The position numbers and the translations under genes are program-made. The notes below the pieces were generated by a model. It had not been told where the DNA came from and ran no database searches. It saw only the letters and a program-made list of their open reading frames with translations. Shown here in pieces: positions 7,154 to 16,359 of a stretch of DNA of 64,000 bases; positions within the stretch are counted from its first letter, which is position 1; each line of letters starts with the position of its first letter. This DNA comes from Azorinus chamasolen (Eukaryota; Mollusca; Bivalvia; Cardiida; Solecurtidae), in the NCBI GenBank assembly GCA_963576725.1, contig OY755240.1, forward strand, positions 33,732,620 to 33,796,619, given 5' to 3'.

Positions 7154-8563
7154 ATGTCAATCCAAAATCCTTTCAAGTACAATAATGAAGCTCAATATAT
7201 CCATGGGGGTGTGTTCAATAAAAAGATTATTACCCTCACGAAACAGTCCATCGTTATTACATCAGATGGAAAAAGTTTCAATGCAGATTTCCTAGATTTA
7301 TTTAAAAAATACAAATTACCACACGTAGCATCAGATGCTATAGTACAACGATGGAACACAGACTGGTTTTTATTCTATCAAAATCAACTTAACTTTGCAA
7401 TATGGTGTGCTACTACGGGTTGTGGTGTAAGTTATGAAGATCATTTATTAAATAAAGATGCATTGATTTCTTCTCTATTCAATTTTCATGTTTATTATCA
7501 AACAAGACGGATACTCTTTGAATTAGGTATCGCTCTACCACAAGACGAAAGTTGGAATGCTTTTAACAATATTTATGACCGTGAAGCGTATGAACGTATA
7601 TGTAAAGAATTTAATGTAGATCCTAGCGCAGACTGGCGACAAAAGTTATATCCAAATGGTGATGGTCTCGGAGATGTATATACTAGCGGTCATATAGCCT
7701 GGACAAGAACAGATTTTAGGCATGATAATTCTAGTAAACATACTACTGATAATAAAGTGGCTGTTCTTGATTTAACTAAGATGACATTCGGAGCCGAAGT
7801 ACCGGGGGATAGACATTGTGGTGTTACATCATGTCATTATGACCCTCCTAAGAAAGTTCACATAGATTATCTTCAACAAGATGATGGTGTTAAAGATGCT
7901 TGGACTACTTTTATTCTTGATACATCAAAAGGTTTTACACAAGCGGGTGTTCAACGTATAAACGAGTCTATAAGAACCTATTGTTGGGCTATCCTCGGTT
8001 CTCAATCTCAAACGAGAACGAACATACTTGGAACAGGAACTGCTTTTGACGCTCAAAAACAATTCTTAGCAAATGTTGAGGATGCTATCAATAGCCCCCT
8101 AGATTTACCTAGTCAAATTACGAGATACCAAAACACAATAAAATATGCTAAAAGTAAAGTTGATTTTGTATATGGAATAGACTTGTATATGTCTCCGAGT
8201 AATATGGAATTACGAATAGGAACAATTCAAGATTATAATAATGAAATCGTTGTTGCAACGGACCAACAAGAACTCGGTTTAAATAATGACGTTAATATTA
8301 AACCTATTCCACCGAGAGAAAATGTAGATTTGAAAGGAACAACGACTAAACGGTCGACTGCTGTAAGCTCCCTGCGGTCGCAACCAGCTCAAATTAATTC
8401 ATATATTAAAAACATCGACAGGAGGGAGCAAGCTTTCGGGGCTAAAGCGGAACATGTTTCTAAATCATCAACTTCCAAAAATATTGAACATGTAGATAAT
8501 AAAACAGCAATAATAGTAGGAAGTATAGCGGTAGGTCTTACGTTTTTATTTTTTTATCATTAA
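7154..8563 (+). CDS. Large element protein with C-terminal membrane anchor, 469 aa, the only plus-strand gene
   Basis: The first 370 residues look like one globular, Trp/Tyr-rich domain (for example QRWNTDWFLFYQNQLNF near residue 69). A disordered Ser/Lys-rich linker follows (385-445), and then one membrane segment (about 452-467) directly before the stop. This is the layout of a tail-anchored protein. It is the sole gene on the plus strand and runs tail-to-tail into the frameshifted membrane-protein gene, overlapping it by 26 bases. A GC-rich islet encodes residues 395-408. I cannot assign a function; a virion membrane or spike protein would fit the position. Confidence 0.75.
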   Translation: MSIQNPFKYNNEAQYIHGGVFNKKIITLTKQSIVITSDGKSFNADFLDLFKKYKLPHVASDAIVQRWNTDWFLFYQNQLNFAIWCATTGCGVSYEDHLLNKDALISSLFNFHVYYQTRRILFELGIALPQDESWNAFNNIYDREAYERICKEFNVDPSADWRQKLYPNGDGLGDVYTSGHIAWTRTDFRHDNSSKHTTDNKVAVLDLTKMTFGAEVPGDRHCGVTSCHYDPPKKVHIDYLQQDDGVKDAWTTFILDTSKGFTQAGVQRINESIRTYCWAILGSQSQTRTNILGTGTAFDAQKQFLANVEDAINSPLDLPSQITRYQNTIKYAKSKVDFVYGIDLYMSPSNMELRIGTIQDYNNEIVVATDQQELGLNNDVNIKPIPPRENVDLKGTTTKRSTAVSSLRSQPAQINSYIKNIDRREQAFGAKAEHVSKSSTSKNIEHVDNKTAIIVGSIAVGLTFLFFYH

Positions 8564-9907
8564 GATACTCTTTCGCCGCCGTAAATAATAGCCCGATAAC
8601 TAAAACTAATAAAACCCATAGATTATTAGCGAGCCAAGTAACGACTTTACCTGTTGCAGATAATAACCATGATACGATAGCCCCTATTATACCTGGTAAT
8701 GCCGCTGCTGCTTTACCAGCTAATTTAGCTAATAATTTTCCAATATTGTCTAATTGTTTTTTTATCCAATCTTTCACACCATCACCTTTTGGTGGAGGTT
8801 TTGGTGTTATAGATCCTCCTCCTCCGCCGGGTATAACAGTTTCAACAATAAGACCAATAACCATTCCAAAAGCGTTAAAACGCTAGCGATCGTAATTCCT
8901 TGTTCCCTGAATAAAGTTTTTATTCTTTCTCCTAATGTCGTGTCTTCTCTCAATATTTTATTTATGGTTTCTTTTATTCTATTTACTTGACTACGTATTT
9001 TTTCTTTATTAATATTAATTGCTTCTAATCTAGCACTTCTCTCACCTTCCAATTCTCTTATTCGATTACTTATCCTTTCTATTTGAAATTCATTATTATC
9101 TTCTTTAGCCTGTTCTAATTTTTCTTTTTCTCTTGCTATATGTTTATTTGTTTCATTCAGTTTTGCTAATTGATTTGCAATCTCTTCTTTTGTTGTTGTC
9201 ATAGCTTTCGTAATACCATCCCATTCTCTAATAGTCATAGGCGTTTGTGTTTCTCGTTCTGAAACATATGGTCTTGTTGTTTCTATATCTCGACTTAAAT
9301 TATTTAATGATGTTTCCATTTCTCCTTCTAAAACATTTAATGTTGTTTGAAATTCATCAATAATTCTTCCGGAAGTATTAGCTAAGTCTTCCATTGGTAT
9401 ATTTTGTACATTAGGAAGGTTATGTTCCATATTTTGTAAAGCTGCAACAGCTTTGGTAGATAGTTTTAGTGTACTTTTATAATCTGGTAAATTTAATAAA
9501 TCTCTAACTGCATCAGTTCCACCCACACCAATATATTTTGCAATACCACTCAAAGCAATAAAACCTCCTCTTTTGGATGTGATTCTAATTTCTCTATCTC
9601 CAACCTTTAAAAATAATGTTTTATTATCGGGGCCCAGTTCAAAGTTTGTAATATCTATACGAACCGGGTCTAATCCATATTTTTCTTTTATCATCTCGTA
9701 ATATCTTTTAACTATTGATTGTTTCTGTTCCGCTATTAATTGTGTTCTTGTACCTACATCATTAATATCTTCGATATGAGCGGATTGGTTTTGTATGGTT
9801 CTGTTAAATTCATCATCTGCAAACATATCATTATCATCATTATAAACATCATCTTCAAAGTCTTCGTGATAATCTGGTTCATTATAATCAAATCCACCTT
9901 CAGCCAT
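8538..9907 (-). pseudogene. Coiled-coil membrane protein gene broken by a frameshift
   Basis: Two overlapping frames, 8807-9907 (366 codons) and 8538-8864 (108 codons), appear to be one gene split by a one-base shift near 8871-8876. The first part has an acidic N-terminus (1-40), a small domain (80-150), and a long coiled coil (about 190-330) leading into a hydrophobic stretch. After the shift the second frame continues that stretch, then a Gly run, a Pro/Lys segment and a strong membrane segment near its C-terminus. Without the shift the first frame ends in an abnormal Leu/Glu-rich tail. No canonical slippery heptamer lies in frame at the break, so an indel or assembly error is more likely than programmed frameshifting. 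Confidence 0.7.
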
Positions 9908-9983
9908 TTTTATTCGGAATAAATTGGTGGTGAATTTTCATATCTATAATTATTAGTAACATAATTATTATTAATTGTATACA

Positions 9984-10571
9984 TTATGCTGTTTTTAAAC
10001 TGTTTAACATATCTTCTTTTACCTTCTCGATTAATTTTTTTTTTTCATCTTCAGTTATTCCTGAACCTGATTTCCCTAGGTCTGATTTTTTTATTGATCT
10101 GATTTCTTCTTTAAGTTTAGAATATTTTTCCATTTCAGTTAAAACTAATTTAAATTCTTCAGGGCTTATTTCTCCATCTTGAAGAGATTTAGAAATAATA
10201 TCTCTAATACTATTTAATTTACTTTCTGCTATCATTTTAACATTACAATGTTTTTGTGCTTTTGTCATTAATTTTCTTCTTATTATTTTAACACATACAC
10301 CAATTCCTCCACATGCTACAGCCACTATTTGTAATGGTAACAGAATAGGAACTGCTACTCCAATTCCTGCTAAAATAATACTAGTTGATATTAATGTGGT
10401 ATCAACCCCTTCAGTAATATTTATTCCTCTTTTATATTTTTTTCGTAATGATTTTCTTGTATCTCTTTCATTAATTAATATTCTTTCAATCTCTGATATT
10501 TTTTGTAACCTATAATTTTGTCCATCCTCTACTGGTAATTCAGGATATAACGGCGCCGTTGGTTGCTTCAT
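9984..10571 (-). CDS. Two-helix membrane protein, 195 aa
   Basis: A Pro-rich N-terminus (PLYPELP, residues 7-13) is followed by a basic helix (20-50), a long hydrophobic hairpin (about 57-96), another basic helix, and a charged C-terminal half including LQDGEISPEEF. Proteins with the same plan, starting with a PLYP-like motif and a YRLxKISEIE-like segment, recur in invertebrate genomes near such elements, from memory. The function is unknown. It is the first gene from the right end, and its start follows CCTTAAAAA and a long A/T tract. Confidence 0.75.
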   Translation of the reverse strand: MKQPTAPLYPELPVEDGQNYRLQKISEIERILINERDTRKSLRKKYKRGINITEGVDTTLISTSIILAGIGVAVPILLPLQIVAVACGGIGVCVKIIRRKLMTKAQKHCNVKMIAESKLNSIRDIISKSLQDGEISPEEFKLVLTEMEKYSKLKEEIRSIKKSDLGKSGSGITEDEKKKLIEKVKEDMLNSLKTA

Positions 10572-10741
10572 TTTTTAAGGTTTTTTTTTTTTTTTTTTTC
10601 TCGTGGTGGCGGAGGAAAATTTTTTTGTTGTGTCCTGAAGTAGTAACATATTATGTATGCTTAAGTAATGCTTGATTTTGCTTAGTATGTTTTAAGCAAT
10701 GCTTAAGTAATGCTTAAGTAAAGTTTTTTTTTACATGTTTC
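10572..10741. repeat. Right-end noncoding region with AAGTAATGCTT iterons
   Basis: A long T tract (10580-10600) is followed at 10655-10720 by four to five copies of a unit like TTAAGTAATGC, close to the array next to the ATPase gene. The recurrence at the terminus suggests binding sites for an element-encoded protein or an origin (inference). Confidence 0.6.
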
Positions 10742-10858
10742 GTATATATACAAAGTGGGGAGTGAAACGTTTTCTGGAGCACCGAGGGAAGGGAGCCGAG
10801 CTGAAGGCGAGGCGAGCTGAGGGAGGGTGCGCCAGAAACCTCACTTTGTATATATATA
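10742..10858. repeat. GC-rich inverted repeat, probable right terminus
   Basis: The left arm starts TATATACAAAGTGGGG and contains TTTCTGGAGCACC. The right arm is its reverse complement (GGTGCGCCAGAAACCTCAC, then TTTGTATATATA) apart from a 10-base gap and a few mismatches. The spacer is purine-rich and carries GAGGGAAGGGAGCCGAG, similar to the complement of the GC islets inside the genes. Beyond 10858 the composition changes to host DNA. No target duplication can be checked because the left end is missing. Confidence 0.6.
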
Positions 10859-12068
10859 GAGGATCTATGTTTTATACATTGCAAGGGCCTGCTTAACCAT
10901 TACCATGCTGTAAAAAAACATGCCTTACTAAACCGAGATCTACTGAAATGTGTCCTTACTTAAGATTTGTTAAAACCTTCTAGAAACATTTACTCAATAT
11001 CAAACAGCATGATTCCTGTTAAGGTGCAGATTTACTTGGCGCCTCATCTGGATTCTAACTGTTTGCAAATGTCAGTCAAGTTATACTAATGGTTAATGTT
11101 ATCGTTGGCCACATGTAGCCTAATAGACGGACATGCTTCAGCGTATTGAAGCGGTTTGATAAGAGGATCAAATGAGCGACGTTACACGCGTTAAAAAGAA
11201 GTTGATTAATAAACGAGTTCGGACAACATTTCTATGTGAACCAGTTATTTCATTTGATAGTTTAACGTGTCTGGTATCCTGTATATATAAGCCATTCTAA
11301 CATAAAATTGTCTCGTCTTAGCAGCCATTAAGTTTTGGAAAATATTTCCTAATTCAGATTTGAAAGCAGACTGTCTCTCTTCCCTTTCTTTTCAAAGATA
11401 TCTGGGTATCAAACATTATATATCCTAATTAGACACACCGTATGGACTCTCGACTGATACTAAACTGTATGCAAACATAACCAACTGATTTCCTCTCAGC
11501 GGACCAATTGTGTGCTTCTGTGATGAACCAATTAATAAACTAGTTTTAACACTATAACCAAGTTTGTATTGATATCAAATTGCGCGATACAAATACATGT
11601 AACCTAGTTCATAGACTGTGAGAACAATATTGTCTGCTCAAAATTGGATCTGTTCATCTTTACTACTTCCGATTGGATCGCACTTTTTAGAAACTATTGA
11701 CCAAGTGGCAAAAGGCGTGGATCCTGATGAGACGCCTAGTTACTCGGTGTCACATCTGGATCAAGGCTTTATGCAAAGGCGACTAAAGTCGCGGTATGCG
11801 CGATAAGGATTAATGTGTTGTTTTGTAAATCAAGCGAATGTCTAATAACCCTTTACCCCATAAATGTTCATGTAAGTAATAATGACCTCATGAATATTAA
11901 TTATTTTTTTACAGTATGACATGAACACAGGAATGTTTGAACATGGCAGAACTGTATAAATATATCTATATTATTCCATAAGCAAACAGAGCATACCCTA
12001 ATCAGATGGTTACAGGAGCCGTTTAACCTGGATCTACTCTATTTGAAAAGGCGTAGAAAGGCGTATTT
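10859..12068. other. Host intergenic DNA, no gene seen
   Basis: The DNA is of host composition. One degenerate palindrome lies at about 11697-11770 (GATCCTGATGAGACGCC family). No conserved ORF or RNA gene is recognised. Confidence 0.6.
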
Positions 12069-12310
12069 ATGGAGTAAAGTGAGTGAGTGAGTTAGTGAGT
12101 AGTGAGTAGTGAGTGAGTGAGTGAGTGAGTGAGTGAGTGAGAAAGTAAGTAAGAAAGTGAGTGAGAAAGTAAGTAAGAAAGTAAATAAGAAAGTAAGTAA
12201 GTAAAAAAGTAAGTAAGAAAGTAAGAAGTAAGAAAGTAATTAAGTAAGTAATTAAGTAAGTGAGTTAGTAAGTTAGTAAAAAGTAAGAAAGTAATTACGT
12301 AAGTAAGTAA
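12069..12310. repeat. Tetranucleotide microsatellite (AGTG/AAGT)
   Basis: GTGA repeats grade into GTAA and AAGT variants over about 240 bases. Confidence 0.9.
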
Positions 12311-12611
12311 ATTGTGTATTATAGTTACATGTACATTACAATCATTAATGCATATACATTGTACGTCTTGTTAATAAACAAATAGAAATCTAAATTAAGC
12401 ACTCCGCCCAATGGGCCTATATGTCACCTGTAAATTATCATTTTGATAAATATCTTCCATTCATAATAACAAGAAAATAATCATAGTATAAATTCAAATC
12501 AGCATAACCTTTCAATTACACGGGTGGCAATCATCCATTTATTCCTAGCATTCTTCAACGGACAGAGGCAAACATTGTACTCCCACATCAGAGTAAACCT
12601 GAACGTCTTCT

Positions 12612-12760
12612 GGGTCCATGCTTATAAAGCTTTTTAGTTGAGTCTGAGATCGTTCTCAAGCTTTTGATTGGTCAGATTTGAGCCTTTGGCTCAAATCTGA
12701 CCAATCAAAAACTTGAGAACGAACCCAAACTCAACTAAAAAGTTTTATACGCATGGGTAC
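12612..12760. mobile_element. Long hairpin element, family F
   Basis: The arms are about 70 bases. The left arm begins GGGTCCATGCTTATAAAGC, the right arm is its complement, and the apex is GAGCCTTTGGCTC. The same element recurs inside the 57-bp satellite at 61279-61458. Confidence 0.85.
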
Positions 12761-13049
12761 TGATCTGGGTGTACATTGTTTTCTTCACATATGGCAATAT
12801 GTACAAAAAAAAATAATCAGTAGAAGATTCATTTATAGTATATATATTGATACGAGTTTTCAAGCAATACAGGTTTAAAATGATTCAGTGGAATTTATAT
12901 ATTCACAGTTCAGGGATCCGCGTTAAGAAAGTCAATATTTTGTCCTGAGTTGTATAACGATGCACGTCTGTACATATACATTGTATGCACGAAAAATAAT
13001 TTTAACATGTCACATACTGTGGCTGACTCGCATTTGCAAACAACTTGAG

Positions 13050-13144
13050 AAGCCGAGCAACAACGCGGTATAATTGTATCAAGCCGAGCAACAACTCGGT
13101 ATAATTGTATTAGACCGAGCAACAACTCGGTATAATTGTATCAG
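13050..13144. repeat. Three copies of a 31-bp unit
   Basis: The unit contains CCGAGCAACAACTCGGTATA, repeated at 31-base spacing with few changes. Confidence 0.85.
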
Positions 13145-13311
13145 ATCAGAGTTTGAGCAGACATTTTTATCAGCAGGTCAAGGCCGGTTAACCCTAACCA
13201 TGCTTAACTCTTTGCATGCAACGTAATTTTTCGTCTGCAGCAATTGTCGTCTGCTACAATTCTTAAGATAAACTTTTTCTCATTTTTATTTGCAAAAATT
13301 TGGTCAAGATG

Positions 13312-13400
13312 ACAAACAGTTTGGATCCTGGTGAGGCCTCTCATCTGGATCCAAACTGTTTGCATAGGTAATCACAGTTTCGCCGCTAGAGTGCAAAGAG
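13312..13400. mobile_element. Partial B-family hairpin
   Basis: CAAACAGTTTGGATCC is followed by its complement after a shortened apex. Compare the intact copies at 18401-18615 and 57073-57287. Confidence 0.7.
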
Positions 13401-13654
13401 ATAAACACATATCTGTGCCCATACTCTGATCTACTCTTAGTCTCATCAATGATCTGTTAAGACAGCATGCTAATTCTGTGGTGGTTGCAGTCTTGGAGAT
13501 ATCGTCAAAACCGAAAGTAGCTCGATCTCACCATTAAGAGTATACAAATGTGGACTAATCTACTATAAGCTGTACTTATTTCCATGTCAATGAAGTTATT
13601 GAGAAACTACAGTATAACCCCTTTAAACCGGAATTCTAGTAGAGAGGAATTTAG

Positions 13655-14570
13655 ATAATTATACCCCCACAACGAAGTTTTTTTTTTTTTGGTGGGGGGG
13701 GGGGGTATACTGGAATCAGGTTGTCCGTCTGTCCGTCTGTCCGTCCGTGGACACAATTTTGTCCGGCCTTCTTCTTCTACAGTTTTGCTTCAATTTTGTT
13801 GAAAGTTCATGTATAGCCATATGACCATATAAACCTGTGCACCGCATATTTCCATTATGATCGGACCACTACTTCAGGAGTTATCTCCCCTTTTTAGTCC
13901 CCTACCAATGTTTTCCGGTTTTCTGGACTTTTTATGGACTCGAGATATCAACTCTATATTTAGTACAAAGCTAAATCTTGATAGGTTACAGCTTATGTTA
14001 CAATCTCAGCCAGGTTGAATAATTATTTCCAGAGTTATTGCCCTTGAACTTTAATTTTTTTCTTCAAATTTTGGGATTTTCCAGACTTTTTTTTGGAAGT
14101 GGTTGCATATATTAACTTTATATTTGGCATAAAGCTAACTCTAGATGAATTACAGCTTAATTCCCAATCTCAGTCTGGTTGAATAATTTTTGACAGAGTT
14201 ATGGCCCTTGAACTTTATTTTTTTTGTCAAATTTTCAATTTTCCGGTCTTTCTTTGGAAGTGGTTAGAGATATTAACTTCATATTTGACATAGAGCTAAA
14301 TCTAGATGAGGTACAGCTTAAGTTCAAATATGGGTCTGGTTGAATAATTTTTGTCAGAGTTATTGTCCTTGAACTTAATGTTTTTCTGAAAAGGTACCTA
14401 GCTTTAGAACTTTGGATTTGACAAAAACCTCATGAAAGGGTCTTGTTTCTCTGAATTATTCTTCATTTTTATTACATAAATTAGGTTGGGGCATGTATTG
14501 TTTTAAAATATCTTCATCTTTCTGTATGTACATATGTTCAGATTGATGATAGGTGTTCTGACAAGCAGAC

Positions 14571-14603
<33 letters not shown>

Positions 14604-14610
14604 GGGTATT
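13655..14610. repeat. Diverged mollusc-type repeat with three internal ~150-bp units and a TG tract
   Basis: It starts with a T tract and a G tract (13678-13707), then GTCCGTCTGTCCGTCTG. Three related segments follow (about 13910-14060, 14060-14205 and 14205-14360), each with GGTTGAATAATTTTTG and CCTTGAACTT. A TG microsatellite (14573-14606) closes the region. I know no coding capacity for it. Confidence 0.6.
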
Positions 14611-14644
14611 CGTTAGCCTTTGGCTTACAGTTCTAGTTTTAGGT

Positions 14645-14708
14645 AGGTGGCAGCTTAATGCAGGGTGAAAGTCATGCATGACTTTCACCCAGCATTAAGC
14701 TGCCACCT
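14645..14708. mobile_element. Near-perfect 32-base-arm palindrome
   Basis: AGGTGGCAGCTTAATGCAGG and its complement meet at GTCATGCATGAC. It is the core of the CAGTAAAACC-type MITE family (see 19386-19594) without recognisable outer ends. Confidence 0.8.
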
Positions 14709-15152
14709 CTTGCCAAAGACCGATATTTATACTAAATGTACTGCATTTACCGATACACAAATAACCGCTCGGCGCTGATGATAGGCCGGGAATTACTCGG
14801 CATCTAACCTTGATCAAAGATGTTTCTCAATACTGGTAAGGTCACACTTGACTTGGTAAGAATGCTAAATTACTACACTTACTGAAATTACAAATAACAA
14901 GTAACTAGATTTCACACAAGGATTGAATGCGTAAATTGTGTGTAAATTATTTTCAAAACTGCGACACCATACATTTTAGTTGACCGATGATTACTTTCCG
15001 CCTACATATTAACTTATCAGCTACTGTGTCCCATTCCATTAATTTACAACTGGTTGAATGAGGTTTAAAGAAAACTGTTCTCACATTTCACTTTTACACG
15101 TACCTAGATCTACATGTGTTTAGACTGATACTAAACCATGACAATATTATAT

Positions 15153-15406
15153 TTAACCCTTCACTCCATACATACGCCTTTCTACGACTTATAGCAAACA
15201 GAGTAGACCCAGATGGCTCCTATAGGACCCGTCTGATCAGGGTCTGATATGTTTGCTTATGAGATTACATGTTTATGGATATAATTATACCATTTTTTTC
15301 AGGATAAAAATTCCCTTGTTCATAGTGCTGTTATAAAAAATCAGTTAATTGATATTCATGACGTCACTATTTCTTGCATATACATATTCATGGAGTAAAG
15401 GGTTAA
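15153..15406. mobile_element. TTAA-flanked palindromic MITE, family A
   Basis: It begins TTAACCCTTCACTCCAT and ends ATGGAGTAAAGGGTTAA. Inside is a hairpin half-site pair (AGAGTAGACCCAGAT and ATCAGGGTCTG). The ends and the TTAA target fit piggyBac-type nonautonomous elements (inference from TIR and target). Confidence 0.8.
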
Positions 15407-15476
15407 AACCTGGCATGACTGAAATACCTTACTTATACATTTTAGGAAGCATTCTAACCTAATTGTGACTGTTAGT

Positions 15477-15711
15477 TTAACCCTTCCAATGCGGGAAACG
15501 AATCACTCATGTCCTTTGCAAACAGTGTAGACCAATATGAGAGGGCCCCTAGAGGAACCGTTTCATCAGGGTCTGCACTGTTTCTCGAGTTATAATTTTA
15601 TTTAAAACAAACATTTTCTTCGAAAAAAAACCCACGCCTGCATATTCACAGTAAGCTAGGCCCATTTGAATTTTGGAATAGTCCATTTGATAAGTCAGCG
15701 TTGAAAGGGTT
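15477..15711. mobile_element. Family A MITE, right TTAA lost
   Basis: The left end is TTAACCCTTCCAATGC and the right end GCGTTGAAAGGGTT. The degenerate core hairpin is at 15520-15592. Confidence 0.7.
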
Positions 15712-16089
15712 GTGTAGTTTGCTCATGTGTCATACTGGAACGTAAAACATTCCAAATAAATTAAAACAGTCTGAAATCTTATATCAGGAATAATATGATA
15801 CATCATTTAACACTTCATATAACCGCACGCCTTTTCACACATTTGCAATACTACAGATCTTATTTTACAGTTTCTATCTGAGCCAAAATGTCTGGTATTC
15901 ATATGTCATCATCGAAACAAAGATATGTGTTAGCCCCCAAAGCAGTGATATTTTTGTTGATACTTCTCACCAACAGTTAGTTCATCGTATTTGACAAAGG
16001 AGAATACTACGTATCGTAACGGAAATGTAATGTACGCACCGTGGCCATAGGGGTCCGGGGCATGTTCCCCTGGGAACATTTGGAATGGT

Positions 16090-16171
16090 GTAGTTTTGAA
16101 ACCATTGTGATAAAAACAGATTTTGCTCATATAGGAGCAAATGCTCTATTTATCACAGTAGTTTCAAAAGG
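16090..16171. mobile_element. Family C hairpin, outer ends decayed
   Basis: GAAACCATTGTGATAAA pairs with TTTATCACAGTAGTTTC around an apex near ATAGGAGCAA. Full-length relatives lie at 21049-21276, 35980-36210 and 58188-58416. Confidence 0.75.
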
Positions 16172-16359
16172 TGACTTTTACAGAAACGTCAAAAGGCGTC
16201 AATATGAAATAATGGATTGCATGACAAGACAGAACGTTTAGCCTTTGACCCTTGTTCCATTTTGGCCACAATAATGTTTTCATCTTTCAGAATGGTGTTA
16301 CGCATGTGCGTACGTGCGTATCGTTAGTACTACGCCCTTGTGTATACATGATCATCTGA

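Larger units (their letters stand above)
1..10858. mobile_element. Polinton/Maverick-like integrated virus-like element, left end cut off
   Basis: A compact block of about 14 intron-free genes, almost all on the minus strand, with much lower GC than the DNA to its right. The gene set (retroviral-type integrase, A32-like packaging ATPase, candidate double jelly-roll capsid, candidate penton, fibre-like protein, several small membrane proteins) is the one known from Polinton/Maverick elements and related integrating viruses. The right edge is placed at a GC-rich inverted repeat ending near 10858, after which host MITE-rich DNA begins. The left end and any DNA polymerase B lie outside the window or are absent. 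One gene is frameshifted and one is partly duplicated, so activity of this copy is doubtful. Confidence 0.85.

Noticed and set aside
8871..8889. Programmed -1 frameshift in the element membrane-protein gene
   Set aside because: No in-frame slippery heptamer lies within the short overlap, which is bounded by a stop in the second frame; an indel is the simpler reading.
11618..11806. Short ORFs with a recurring DPDETPS-like peptide (also near 18500, 52440, 59400 and 60370)
   Set aside because: The peptide is the translation of the MITE hairpin cores, so the recurrence is of DNA repeats and not of a protein family.
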